From positions 1,013,501 to 1,077,500 of the forward strand of contig JAWNZC010000258.1 in assembly GCA_035771165.1 (NCBI GenBank): 64,000 nucleotides of DNA. Reading direction: 5' to 3'. The notes below the pieces were generated by a model, which was given only the letters and a program-made list of their open reading frames with translations, had not been told where the DNA came from and did no database searches. How positions within the stretch are numbered: the stretch's first letter is position 1; every line of letters starts with the position of its first letter. Positions 11,037 through 22,645 of this stretch are shown here, in pieces. This stretch comes from Paragorgia papillata (taxonomy: Eukaryota; Cnidaria; Anthozoa; Scleralcyonacea; Coralliidae). The translations under genes and the position numbers were made by a program.

Positions 11037-14000
11037 TAATAATAATAATAATAATAATAAGCTTTATTTCAACAGGGTAACACTATCAGTTAAAAACTGT
11101 TCTCCCTAGTGGCCCTGAAACTAATCAGCTATAAAATATTTACATACATTTATATATTATAAATTACATAGTGTATTACAATTGTTAAAAGGATAAGATA
11201 AAATACAAAATAAGTTATTATATATATTTACTAAAAGATCTACCTAAAAATGTATATATAAAACATAATTTGGATTATAAACTAAGTTTTACTCATCAAC
11301 AAACTTTTAAAAGACCTCAAGTTATCAGCATTTCTGGTACTCATTGATAGGGAGTTCCAGATAGAAATTGTTGAATATTTAAATGATCTCTTTAATTGAT
11401 TTGTTCTAGGCTTAGGAAGAATAAAATCTTCTTTATTTCTGGTATTATATCTGTGTCTTTCCACGTACTTCGTGAGATCCATATTTATTCCTTCAATGTC
11501 ACAATGTAAATATTTGTACATTAAGATAGCTTTATGATTTTGTCTTCTATCACTCAGAGGAATCCACCCCAATTGGTGTAGGGCTATATCGGAAGGTGTA
11601 GAGGAATTTACTCCGAGGATTAATCTTGCGGCCCGGTTCTGTAAACCCTGTAGTTTTGTTGCTGACGTGGTACCACAGCTATCCCAGACAACTCCACAAT
11701 AATCAAATACAGGACTTATGGTTGTGTTGTAGACAAGATTAGCTGTTGATTTTGAGAGGAAAGGCATTATGCGTTTGAGTATGCCAATCCTTGACGAGGC
11801 CTTCTTGCATAGTTTATCGATGTGTGGTAACCAGGACAAGTTAGGATCAATAATGACTCCTAGGTATTTGTAAGCCTCAACTTTTTTAATAGGGACATCG
11901 TCAAGGAATAGAGCAATAGGTTCACAATATCTCATTTTTTGTGAAGTACCTATAACCATGAATTCGGTTTTCGTTATAGTAATGGCTAGACCATTTGCAT
12001 GGATCCAGTTTGAAATTCTAGCTAGGTCAGAGTTTAGCTTTCCTTCAATTTCTTTGGCATCGGTTCCACTGCAATAGATTGCGGTATCATCTGCAAACAT
12101 ACTTATTTTGCTCTCACTTATGCAATCGGGTAATTCGTTTACATAGACCAAAAACAATAAAGGTCCTAGCGCAGAACCTTGTGGAACACCTGTGTTAATA
12201 GACTGAGTGGATGACAGTTCTCCATTATGAAATACACATTGTTTGCGGTTGTCCAGGTATGAGATGAACCAGTCGAGACTTTTGCCACTTACTCCAAAGG
12301 CCTGAAGTTTTTCGATCAAAATGGAGTGTTTCACGGTGTCGAAAGCTTTCGCTAAATCGAGGAAAACGACACCTGATATCAAGCCTTTGTCCATATTAGA
12401 AAACCATTGGTCAGTGAGTTTTATCAAAGCTGAATGTGTTGATCTTTTTGGACGAAAACCTTGCTGATTTGGGTGAAGTAAGTTGTTTTGAATTAAATGT
12501 TGATGGAGTTGTTTGTGTATTTCTTTTTCCAGGATCTTGGCCACTACTGGGAGTATAGAGATGGGGCGATAGTTGTCGACCACATTTCTGGCACCGGACT
12601 TGTATATTGGTAATACCTTTGCTGTTTTCCACTCGCCGGGGAATAAACCAGTCGTAATTGATAAATTAAATATAAAAGTTAACGAAGGGGCTAATTTATC
12701 CGCTGCCACTTTGAGAAATCGACTGTGTATATTATCCAAACCGGCAGCTTTCTTTGTATTCAAGCTCTTCAATTGTTTACGTATTGAGTCAATTTCAATG
12801 GTTTTGAATTGAAAGGATGGCAGTGGGTCAATAAAGTGAATGGTATGTGAAATACTAGTTATTGTCCTGTTGATTGTAGAGCCAATTGTCGTAAAGAACT
12901 TGTTGAAATGTTCCGCTATAATTGACGGCGATGTAATCGTTTTATTTTCTACTTCGAGTGAGTTTGGTGGGGCTCTGGAGGACTTTGGAAGAATCTTCTT
13001 TAGCGTTTTCCATATACCTTTGGGATTATTCCGATCTTCTGCCAGTTTGGATTTATAATAGCTTTCTTTGCATTGCTTGATATTTCCGGTTACCTTGTTT
13101 CTTGCTTGTTTGTACGCTTGCCAATCTGTTGATGATTTCGTTGTTATGGCTCTCTTGTGGAGATAGTCCCGTTGACGCATAAGAGCTTTTGTTTCATCGG
13201 TCATCCAGGGGCATTGTTCTCCTCGAACTTTTCTTGTTGTTACAGGTGCATGAGAATCACATACATCACTGACAATATCTTTCCAATAAGACCAAGCGAG
13301 ATCAGGATCATCGAAGGATTCTACAACATGTAACGGGGCGGTGTTTAAATCTTCGAGGAACTGTTGATCATTAAAACGATTGAAATTCCTAAAACTAATT
13401 ATTCGAGGGGGTTTCTTGACTGGTCTAGCTTGACGAACAATGTAAACAAGAGAATGATCGCTAATACTCATATGTAATACACCGTTTTCACCGATCTTCT
13501 CGGGGTGCGAAGACATTATAATGTCAATTAAGCTTTCTGTTGTTTCGGTTATTCGTGTAGAATTAGTAATTAATTGAGACATTTGAAACCGAGTCATCAT
13601 AGATTTAAGCTTTCTTGTTTGGGGTAGATTGCGGTGAAAGTCACTGTTTAAATCACCTAATACCAAATATTCTGATCCTCTGTCTATCATCGACAACTGA
13701 GATCCAAAGTTGTTGAAAAAGGTTTCGTCGGTTGGTGGTCGGTACACTGAGGCAATAAGAACAGGTTTGGAGTGTGGGGTTCTCAGTTCGAACCAAAGAG
13801 CTTCCACATTGTTGTTTTCCAGATCAGGTCTTCGTTTATATGCAAATTTGGTGTTAATATATATATGCCGCAACACCTCCGCCATTGCCATTTTGCCTGT
13901 CTTTTCTAACCAAAAAATAACCTTCTATTTCAAATTCGCTATCGGTCAGTTCATCAGAAAGCCATGTTTCACTTATAGTCAAGACATCCATCGCTTGGTT

Positions 14001-14340
14001 TCCCATAAAGATTCTTAGTTGATCAAGAGCTGATCGAAGACCTCTGACATTAAGATGTGCCAGTGAAAGTCCACGCGTTCTAGGCTTCGTAAATATAAAC
14101 GTATGGTTACTTGATGGGCTTGTAGAATCAATATTAGTTGTTGCCATTGGTCCAGGGTTCGGTGAAATATCTCCTGAAAGCAACAAGATATTGACAGCCA
14201 GAACCAGCTTGGTCATCTTTAAAACCAAAGTGCCTGTCCTAGACAGGTTTTTGCCTTCGAGAGTTGAACCCTTCGGCTTCGGTGTTGTATCCTGATGTGG
14301 TATTTCGGGAGAGCTTACTTCGCAGCCTACTAACAAATCT
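11037..14340 (-). mobile_element. CR1/Jockey-superfamily LINE, nearly full coding length, with (TTA)n tail
   Basis: Minus-strand LINE. The 3' end is marked on the plus strand by (TAA)n at 11037-11060 followed by GCTTTATTTC, that is, AATAAAG plus a simple-repeat tail on the sense strand. The coding region spans 14216 to 11282. A separate ORF1 is not found. The 5' boundary near 14340 is approximate, and it stops about 110 bp short of the neighbouring P-like transposon. No target duplication could be assigned. Confidence 0.85.
11282..14216 (-). pseudogene. LINE polyprotein: 2A-like peptide, EEP endonuclease, reverse transcriptase (one frameshift)
   Basis: Starting at the ATG at 14216, a hydrophobic leader ends in SGDISPNPGP (14148-14171), a 2A-like ribosome-skipping motif. 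The EEP endonuclease follows with LAHLNVRGL, ISETWL, ASVYRPP, VLGDLNSDF and ISDHSLVY. The reverse transcriptase has FLDLAKAFDTVKHS, NTGVPQGSALGPLLF and the catalytic MFADDTAIY, then KYLGVIIDPNLSW and a C-terminal post-RT region. A single break lies near 13860-13880, inside a TATATATATT run, where the reading phase changes within the endonuclease after GGGVAAYIY. The remaining 860 or so codons to the stop at 11282 are open, so the copy is young. Expected role: target nicking and cDNA synthesis during retrotransposition. Confidence 0.85.
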
Positions 14341-14653
14341 GCTGACTTAATTAACAGTTAGTAATTACAACTACAATTTACCACAAACTTTTAAAAATGT
14401 TATATCCGTTAATCAAGCTCTATTTCCCCCCTATCATTAGATATTGTTTGAACATAGACCCTAGAAGAAGAGGATAGGCAACCGAGGTCTGGGACGAGAA
14501 TATGTTTTTGTTATCAATTTTTTCCGGTCACGTGATCTTAAGCCGACACAGTCACAGAATCGAACAGTGTTGACAAACGTTTGAATAATATAGGATCATA
14601 TTGCGATGTTATCTTGATTGTCTTCCCGTGCGAAATATCTTGGTTTTTCGAAG

Positions 14654-15808
14654 ATGGATTGTGAAGGAGAAAGCTCAATTGATGAACGAGTACTTATGGA
14701 AGCGGTAGTGGATTCTCTTTCCGAAGAAAGTATTAATGAGAACGTCGAGTTTGAGAGATGTGTAGACGAAGGAGTGGATGAGTGTAATCTGTTGAAGAAA
14801 TATCCATGTGGGCTCTGCTCGAAAGTTTGTAAGTCAAAGGGTGGACTTACACTACACACCAGAGCAAAACATGGTGATAAAACACCAGTAACCAAGTCTG
14901 CCTCGCCAATTGATTCAAAAGTTGTGAGTGAAATCGTTAGTAAAGCAGTCGAATCTGTTGTAAACTCAAAGTTGTATGGAGAGCCAATAACAAAGTTGAT
15001 TTCTGAAGCCGACCTTAAGCCATCTGAACTTCTCGTGGAATCTTTGGTTAGTTTGTACGCAGAATTTTGCGAAAGGTTGGACAGAGACAAACTCTTGAAA
15101 AATTTTTATAAACAAATGCCGAAAAGTGCACAAATGTTCACCACCGATTCGCAAGAAATGTACGCTGCAGCGTACAATCTCATAATGGTTCATATTCCTG
15201 ATTTACTCGTTGGGTTTTACAAACGTGGAAATGTCAAAGAAAAACTTCCCAATATAAAGCCAATTGAGAAATCGGAATATGGACCATTATCATACGTCAC
15301 TGGGTATATAATTTCGAAGATGTACCGTAAAAGTAAAGCTGCAGTGAAACAAACCACTGAACAACTTGAACTTCAGTCTCTGTTGTTGTCTATGAAGTCA
15401 TTGGATGACAATGAATACATTGACTCTCTTTCTCGAGGAAAACTGTGGAATCCTTGCGGAAATTTATTGGCAATAACTACTGAATGTGAGAAAATATTCA
15501 GGCAGTACAGTGATGGTTTAGTGCGAGAAATTCCACTAGACCAGGTCAGTGCAGATGTATTGCAAAAGCCTAAAGTTAAGTCAGCATGGGATGCTATTCT
15601 TTGTGATACAACCTTGGATAAAAGCAAAACATCTGTAAGTGATATTTGTTTGGAGAACATTGTCATGCTCTATATTCGGGTAAGGTCCTTCTCTTACACA
15701 AAAGATGTGGTAACTCAAATTAAAATCAAAGAGAAGGTAAAACTACACCAGAAAGCCTTGCGAAAGAGTCTAAAGAAACAGTCAGAGGCTTGCAGCTCAA
15801 AGACATAA
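14654..15808 (+). CDS. C2H2 zinc-finger accessory protein of the P-like transposon
   Basis: The open frame starts at a non-ATG codon at 14618; the first ATG is 14654, giving 384 residues. After an acidic N-terminus comes one C2H2 finger (C52-x2-C55-x12-H68-x4-H73, CGLCSKVCKSKGGLTLHTRA). The middle and C-terminal regions have conserved-looking blocks, YVTGYIISKMYRKSK, SRGKLWNPCGNLL and SDICLENIVMLYIRVRSFSY, and a basic tail ending KSLKKQSEACSSKT. I do not recognise the family. It lies about 200 bp inside the left end of the transposon and points toward the transposase gene. It is uninterrupted, while the transposase is broken. Likely nuclear and DNA-binding; it may bind the transposon ends or act as a regulator, which is inference. 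A GTGAGT sits just downstream (about 15830), so a further exon cannot be excluded. Confidence 0.65.
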   Translation: MDCEGESSIDERVLMEAVVDSLSEESINENVEFERCVDEGVDECNLLKKYPCGLCSKVCKSKGGLTLHTRAKHGDKTPVTKSASPIDSKVVSEIVSKAVESVVNSKLYGEPITKLISEADLKPSELLVESLVSLYAEFCERLDRDKLLKNFYKQMPKSAQMFTTDSQEMYAAAYNLIMVHIPDLLVGFYKRGNVKEKLPNIKPIEKSEYGPLSYVTGYIISKMYRKSKAAVKQTTEQLELQSLLLSMKSLDDNEYIDSLSRGKLWNPCGNLLAITTECEKIFRQYSDGLVREIPLDQVSADVLQKPKVKSAWDAILCDTTLDKSKTSVSDICLENIVMLYIRVRSFSYTKDVVTQIKIKEKVKLHQKALRKSLKKQSEACSSKT

Positions 15809-16022
15809 AATACAGACTTGCTGAAACAAGTGAGTATTTTTATCTGCTTACCTTGTATCATAGTATGACTGAGCCATTATGCAATTAGTGGTTTGGTTTT
15901 CAATTTACTGATTGTGGTGCATTTAAATTTAAGCAATTTGAGATAATTTTACATACTGTATAATAGAATACAATACAATACAATATAATATATACAATAA
16001 CTTATACTTATATATAATATTA

Positions 16023-16197
16023 CAGCTGATTTCATAATACTTTTTCGCTGTGTGTTCTGAAGTTCATTCCCAAGTTGACAAATTATCCAATAATAATGAG
16101 CTCACAATTTGATTGGATAATTTTTCAACTTGGCAACAAATGTCTGAACTTTCAAACAACGGAACACACAGCAGAAAATATGAAAATTATCAGCTTT
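16023..16197. mobile_element. MITE-like hairpin inside the P-like element
   Basis: Imperfect inverted ends (AGCTGAT...CGCTGTGTGTTC and its reverse complement near 16162-16193) surround an inner stem, CAAGTTGACAAATTATCCAA and its partner. No coding frame. Confidence 0.6.
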
Positions 16198-16245
16198 AAA
16201 TTGGGTAAATTTACAACAAAGAAAAAATTGTTACACTAAAAGATC

Positions 16246-16369
16246 ATTTGTAGAAACACCACACTTTTTCATCCCGGAGCTTAATTTCACCCAGTTGACC
16301 AATAAAAGCTCTAAGTCAACAGGTTGAAAGTTCAGCAATAAATAAAAATGTAGTGTTTCCACAAATTAT
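16246..16369. mobile_element. Second MITE-like hairpin
   Basis: The ends ATTTGTAGAAACACCACACT and AATGTAGTGTTTCCACAAAT are inverted and nearly complementary. About 120 bp, non-coding. Confidence 0.55.
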
Positions 16370-17599
16370 TTTTTACTGTAATTTGTCACCATGCAAACAT
16401 TCAAAAATTAAATATATATTATAATAATTATTATTGAGGTCACTTGTTCTAGATATAAGGTCTATAAGTATTCACAATTTGCTAACATAAAAAAACTCAT
16501 CAAAGAATCATGGATCAAAGAGTAATATTAAAACAGATATACATGTATTTATATGCAAAAGTAAAATAATATAAACTAAAAAATATTCACATATTGTATT
16601 ATTTCTTTTTCTTCTTCAATAAAGGCTCTTCTCTGATAGTAGCCCAGCGTGATTCTCCTCCTTTACGACGTGCTCCAAACATTCCCTCTGGATACAAGGC
16701 CATTTCTTTCGACCTGAAGGATTCTGTCATTATATCCAAACTCAACTGCATCAGGGTTGTCAGATAATCGCCCGCGTTGTCTTTGATGACCAAAGTATTC
16801 TTCAAGGCAGTCTTGCATAAAGCGCTCTGTGAGAACATATGGTACTCCTTCCCCCAACAGAAACTTGGTACACTCAAATGAGGCTGTTCACTGTTATTTT
16901 CAAACCTTCAAACGTTTGTGGTGAAATGAACATTCGTGCCATCTGGTCCTTGGTGAAATTTGGTCTTCTGCCTATGGCATCCTTCCAGTCAGTGAAGTAC
17001 TTGAGGAATGTCTCTGTTAACCATATGAAGCGTGAATCATCACAACTCTTATATGGTGCCAGAAGTGGATTCTGCTTTCGTTGGTGCTCATGAGTTGATC
17101 TAACATTGCAGCAGTCAAAGAAGTCATTCATCAACTGACAGAAATTGGCTGTTTCTGAAACTTCGTCTAATGGCATGCTTCTTCGGAGTGCTTCAGCCAT
17201 AGATTTGGAGAGAATTTGCACAGCCAAGTTAACTTTCATTTTAGCATATGATGTTAAATTGATGTGCTCAATGGTCAACTTTGGCAGTTGATGGAGGCCC
17301 AATTCTAGATCTGCAAAATAGCATCTAGAAATGTGCTCCCACAACAAATTCTTTCCATTTTCCAGAGAAATCTAGTACCACCAGAACCCGAACTGTGGAG
17401 ATTGCCTTAAAATTAAAATAAGAACAAAAAATTAAATAACAAACCAAAGATGTAGAACTATATATTAAGAACCAACAAGCTGCTTGTTCTTGTTTACAAA
17501 ATTTATTCTGAAGATCACCTTGGAAAGTAAAACTCTAAAGCCTCTTTTCCACTTATCATAAAACCTGGCTCGCAATTAAAAACAACTGAGTGTTGTTAT

Positions 17600-17797
17600 T
17601 AATTGGTAATTTCCCAAAAGAGTTGAAGACTGGTGTTAGGAACGCTAGGGTACTTGGGATGGTTTGGAGGGACAGATTTCATGCTTGGCAGTGTAAGCAC
17701 AATGAAACTGTCCCTCCAAACAATCCCAAGAACACCAGCGCTCAATACTCTTTACCAGTCTTCAACTCTTTTGGGAAATGGCTAATTGCACATTCAC
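17600..17797. mobile_element. Hairpin MITE in the transposase intron
   Basis: Arms of roughly 85 bp, beginning TTTCCCAAAAGAGTTGAAGA and including TTTGGAGGGACAG, fold on each other with some mismatches. It lies between transposase exons, in the intron. Confidence 0.7.
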
Positions 17798-18229
17798 ACT
17801 TGCAACTTGCTGTGAGCCAGCTTGCTGCGAGTTGTTTTATACAATTACTGTAATTAAAATTACAGTACACTTTTATGTATATCTACTGTATATCATACTG
17901 TAAATACCAGAGCTGCTCAAATGGTTGTTTTTTTTAGATTCACCCCTTCCATTTGTGCATTGCATGCCTGCGCGAATGTAAATTTATAAAATGGGTAAGC
18001 CCCATTTTAAATCGGAGTACAGAGACATGTCTGCCATCATTTTCATTTTATATTGTACAACTCATGTTCTGTTTGGTTAAATCTCAAGTAATCACAGGTG
18101 TAATTACTTTATTGCACCATCATTCATCAGTTGAGTCTCGGCAACTTCCGTGGCTTCTTGTTTGTTTTTTACATCAAAAAACGGTTAGCTATTTTATAAA
18201 ACAAATAGAAAATGGCTTTTGTGTCTTTG

Positions 18230-18360
18230 TACTGTGATACAAACACGAATGACATAATTTCAACTGGGAAAAAATGTGTGAAAACATTCGGCTGCACCTT
18301 GTGTTTCCACTAGGCATATTTCCTGGTTGAAATGATGCCATTTGTGTTTGTATCACAGTA
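18230..18360. mobile_element. TA-flanked MITE, mariner-like ends
   Basis: The element 18232-18358 begins CTGTGATACAAACAC and ends with the exact reverse complement. TA flanks it on both sides (18230-18231 and 18359-18360), the duplication expected for Tc1/mariner-type insertion. No coding frame. Confidence 0.75.
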
Positions 18361-20685
18361 AATCCCCTTTTTCAGATTTCTGAAGGAGCAGCACCCTTAT
18401 TTATATTGTATTATATATTATGTTTATTTTATTGATGTTATGTATAAAGTTAGACTTATAGAAAAGCAGCCTCTTGTATATTACATGTAAGATATTGTAG
18501 ATAAGAAATTCAAATTTTCACAACAAACATTTTCTTACCTCTTGTTGTTTTCATAAGGTGTGGGGCATCTGCAAAGAACCAAATATTTCTCTGTGGTGCA
18601 TACAGATTCATGGTCTTGTTGACACATTCTGTACCCTGGGTGCCTTTTTTTTCTCGTTCACCAGAAATATGCTTGTGCACGCGGAAAAACTTTCGGTTGG
18701 CTGACATTCCATCACTTACTGTGCCAACAACATGCAGGCCACAATTTAGTTCCAAAATTCCAACTGCTTGCCAGTAAATTGGGACCAACTGATAGGAAAC
18801 AACCGTTTGGGTAAGGAAATATACTAGCATAAATTTCAGAGTTGTCTGAACACCTCTAACCATGAATGCTAGTACATGGCTTGCAACCTCTAACTCCTCA
18901 AATGTTGAGAAGTCCAAATCAGGATCACCAAGTGAGGTGAACCCAATCAACTTGCCTGAGTGTTTGTCAAACACCAGTCTTCCTTTGATCTTCATTTCAT
19001 CAAACACCAACACAACATATCTAGCAGTGCCCTCGTAGCTCTTCACAATGGACTTCAGTACATCGATATTTTCCAAGACAAAGCCTGCTGCTGGTTTGAA
19101 GTGGTTCCTGTAGTCCGCAGGGTTCTCTCGTGGGGTAGGTAAAGGATTCCATCTGGGTTCTTTTCACTCTTTCTGGGCTCGTTGTAGACAGATGACGACT
19201 TTGCATGTATTGACAGGCAGAACTCAACAAAGTGAGGATGCCATCTCCATCCATGTTTATTAGACATCATTGCTTTCTGCTGTTGCTCGAAGACTAGTCT
19301 CATGTGTGGGGTAGCTTGCAAATTGGTTTGGTCCAAGATTGCCAGGAAGGAATTACTGAGATCATCTTCAATTCTTACACCATGAGAACCAATTTCTTCT
19401 TCCATTCTTTTTACTCGGTCTTCTAGCTGCATACATTTGAATTCAGACTCTTTCAATTTTATTCTGTCTTCCCTTATGGTTTCTTGCAATTTAGCAGCTG
19501 AACTTGCAGTTAGTGGTACTTTGGCTTTGGCAGGAAGGACAGGTTTAGCTTGATTCTTTTTTCCATCAAATTTAGTGCATGTTTTACATTTGTCAGTTTC
19601 TGCTCTTATGAGAATTTCACATTTTCTTGATCGTCTTACTTGGGAGTAATTGATAGGTGATGACAGATTTTTGGGTGCTACCAAAGGAATAACATGCATA
19701 ATGGTTTCACTGGAAGGCTCTTGTTCGGAGGAAATTCCACAGCAGATACCGAGACTACATAACAGACTGTGCAAGTCCTTGAATTTACTGCACATTCGTG
19801 AATGGCTTTCAGGAAAAAGTACCGAACAACTATTAGGCACTGTCGCTCCATATACTGCTACAGTTATTTCAAGAGATTCCTCGATTTGAATAAAATACTT
19901 TGGGATAAGAAATCCTGGCTCACGCATCTCCACAATGATGTTGTTGTCTGATATTGTGACAGTCCAGTCACGCAAGTAGGGGTACTGCCTTTCAAAGTAT
20001 TTTTTCAAGTCATTGAAAGACGGAGGCGCACTGGATGCTGATGAGGATGATTGCGGTTCGTGGCGGATGAGAACTCTTCTTTCTTGCGGTGTCGAAGTCC
20101 CAGGCAAAATATCCAATGTTTTGACGGGAAGGTTCAAAGTCGGAATGGCTCCAGTTTGTAGCTTTTTACGCACTTTCTCTTGCCATGCTTGTCAGTGTAG
20201 GGAAATGATTTGATACAATCCCGTTCGAAGTGATGTTCGCAAATGAAAATGTTGTTCTTTGTAAACCTCTCTCTCAGTTCACTGGTTTCTTGTCGCGTAC
20301 GGAGAATAGCAGTTTTCCAAGCCTAATGTGCTTCAAGTTTGATCTGCGATGTGTGCTCCGAGTCAGACGCTTTAGAAGCAGGAATCTTAAATAAACTCAT
20401 CCCTTCATATCGTTTACTGTGTGGACAATCGAGAAAAGCGCAATTCTCGGGCATGTTTTATTCACGGATACTTTCAACGAAGAAAAAGTAGCCATAAATA
20501 CATAAATTATCCATCGATGAAGTATTTATTCATGAATGGAGTCATCATGGATTTTCATGAATGGGTCTTTGTGTCATTTCAAGATCACGTGACATGACTC
20601 ACCGGAAGTTTCAACATAGTCGCCCGCGCGTATAGCGTGGCTTATGGAGTTTCCTATCCTCTTCTTCTAGGGTCTATGGTTTGAA

Positions 20686-21303
20686 GTATCCTTATAAGCA
20701 TCCGTAACTTTAAAAAACAATTTTTCGTAATCACTGTATTAACTTGATGATGTCACTATATGACATTTTTTGGCCATCTTTGAATTTTTCCATATATATT
20801 GGATCTGTGATGTCATTAGATAAATTTAAATACATGTAACACAAAATTTATAGTAAAATTTTTAATGGCAAAATACCAAAGTTCATCAAATACTCTAAAA
20901 TAATGAAAAAAATACCAATTTAAACCTTTCACTACTACCATATTTTTGGGGCGATAAATCGCACGGCAACAAAAAGGTCACTTTTGGAAAACTAAATCAG
21001 CGTATCACCTGCACCATTGGATAACCCGCAGCTGCTAATAAGAGGTTTGGGATCACAAAATTTTAAAAGTACAGTACCAGTAGTTGAAAGATGAAAGTAG
21101 AACCCCTGGTCTCTGGTCTTTGTGATGGCGTCGTCTTAAGAATTCAACAGTTTTTTGTTATGTTTCCTAACAAAATTAAGAGATAACCCGCGGGTTATCG
21201 CCCAGAAAATACAGTAGACTTCTTCTCTTGATGAGTAAAATCATCTGGCATTAGCCAGAGTAAAATACTAAAAGGTCCCAACAGTAGTGAAAGTGTTACT
21301 GTT
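20686..21303. other. Spacer, no gene
   Basis: AT-rich DNA with no recognisable frame. Confidence 0.5.
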
Positions 21304-21573
21304 GTGGCAATAGAAGCATTCCTAAAATATTTTTGCAATTCATTTGCTACGTTTGACCAATTCATTTGATAAAAATTATTGCTAACTTCCTGTTTTGAAT
21401 TTGATTGGTTTCTGGTTTTTAAACAACCAATAAGAAAAAGGATTATTTGCCAAACACCAATCAAATTCAAAACAGAATTCAAAACAGGAAGTTTTCAATG
21501 AATCTTATCAAATGAATTGTTCAATTTGAGCAATATATTGCAACAATATTTTAGGAACGCTTCTATTTGCCAC
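21304..21573. mobile_element. MITE-like inverted repeat
   Basis: GTGGCAATAGAAGCATTCCT at the left returns as its near-complement ending ATTTGCCAC at the right. Inner inverted pairs (TTCATTTGATAA / TTATCAAATGAA; ACTTCCTGTTTTGAATT) extend the fold. Non-coding. Confidence 0.7.
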
Positions 21574-22001
21574 GATAGTAAAAGAAAATTTTGAAATCGT
21601 TGCATTACACATCATTAAAAATGTGGTTGCCATGGCAACACTAATTAGTCTATTCTTTGACACAGAAAAGTGTTCCACTAGTAACGCTTAGGTAAAGTCT
21701 CCAAATTTTGTGTATTTACTTTAAATACTTCTTGAATGACAAAGGTTTACATTCACCACAGGCACTCTCCATCCCCTACCCCCATCTAGATAGGGTTAAA
21801 TTTTCTTCATAGTATGATCTTAATACATAGCACTGTCTACACCTACATTTTAAAGTATTATATTTTGGTGAATGCCAGATGATGTTACTTAACAAAGCAA
21901 AAGGGCCAGCCGTGGCTGGTGTATGGGAGAATGGGCTGCATGTAGTAATATAACGCATTACAATGTGATTTGTTTCTTTGTAATTAAAGGTGCAAGAGGA
22001 A

Positions 22002-22602
22002 AACAGAAGCCTGTAAGTGTACAGTATTCAATAAAGCACCAGATGATCTTTGTATTCAACTAATGAGATTATCCAACCAATGAAATAAGATTAAATCACT
22101 AGTCGAATACCCAGAGAAGTTTTCTGTAGAAGTGGAAGAAATTGAAGATACGGTTTTCACATCTGAGCAAATATATAGGCTTGTAGCAGTAGTGTCTCAC
22201 CATGGTAATTCTGTTACATCTGGTCATTACACAGCACACATACTACGAAATAGTCAGTGGTACTTTGCTAACGATTCAACAGTGGTTCAAAGCTCCAAAT
22301 TAGCAGCTAAAAATCTACAGGCATACATTTTGATGTATGAAAAAAGTAGCGGCATGCAATTAAATACATGTAGTCAACCTAGTAAAATGCCAGCCACTGC
22401 ATTTCCAACCACCAAAAAAAATCAGAGTAAATCAGTCAATTCCCCCAAACTACTATGCAGATCCACCCACAGCACATCCTCTCGTGCACCAGCAATTAGC
22501 CGTAGACATAAAGGTGAAAAAGGATTAAAGTACCAATCCCTTCCAGAAAGCCAGAAAGCTGAAGCCAAATTAAAAGCACACTTTTCTGTCACCCTAGGTT
22601 AA
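22002..22602 (+). pseudogene. USP-type deubiquitinase catalytic domain, C-terminal part (decayed)
   Basis: The frame reads CKCTVFNKAPDDLCIQLMRL, then an in-frame TGA, VEYPEKFSVE, YRLVAVVSHHGNSVTSGHYT, WYFANDSTV and NLQAYILMYEK. This is the typical second half of a USP (peptidase C19) fold, including the catalytic-His box (SGHYTAH) and the Asn/Asp box. The N-terminal Cys box is not seen upstream. A Ser/Lys-rich tail follows. It lies directly upstream, same strand, of an Ulp1-like domain and a FAR1/MULE-like region, so it probably belonged to one multi-domain transposon protein or transcript. The early stop makes it a remnant. Confidence 0.65.
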
Positions 22603-22645
22603 AATGATGTACTTCGAGTGATCTTTTTGGACTTCTTCCTGGCTC

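Larger units (their letters stand above)
16599..20454 (-). pseudogene. THAP-domain P-element-type transposase (broken)
   Basis: Read from 20454 down. An N-terminal THAP-like C2CH domain (MPENCAFLDCPHSKRYEGM... ending FICEHHFERDC) has an in-frame TAG near its middle and a phase change near 20170. A long piece (about 20170-19055) holds a coiled coil and the WRWHPHFVEFCLSIHA region. After a one-base loss near 19123, the RNase H-like catalytic region follows (18510-19076: VFDEMKIKGRLVFDKHSGK, GTVSDGMSANRKFFRVH, NIWFFADAPHLMKTTR). This exon ends at a GTAAGA donor (about 18537). The next exon starts near 17390 and carries LPKLTIEHINLTSYAKMKVN, FLKYFTDWKDAIGRRPN and, after a one-base insertion near 16873, GEGVPYVLTERFMQDCLEEY. 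These motifs match P-element/THAP9-type transposases, including the C-terminal acidic region. At least three frameshifts and one stop make it non-functional as read. Confidence 0.85.
14446..20685. mobile_element. Complete P-like DNA transposon with inverted ends and GTTTGAA target duplication
   Basis: The element proper runs 14453-20678 (6.2 kb). Its ends are 26 identical bases in inverted orientation, starting CATAGACCCTAGAAGAAG. GTTTGAA flanks it on both sides (14446-14452 and 20679-20685), a 7-bp duplication; classic P elements give 8 bp. Subterminal inverted matches containing TCACGTGATCTT lie near 14528 and 20583. It holds a minus-strand THAP/P transposase and a convergent plus-strand C2H2 gene. 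Several hairpin MITEs lie inside. The transposase is broken, but the intact ends mean it could have been mobilised in trans. Confidence 0.85.

Noticed and set aside
12573..13058. Plus-strand frames within the LINE at 11-14 kb
   Set aside because: They are antisense shadows of the reverse transcriptase frame and carry no family motif of their own.
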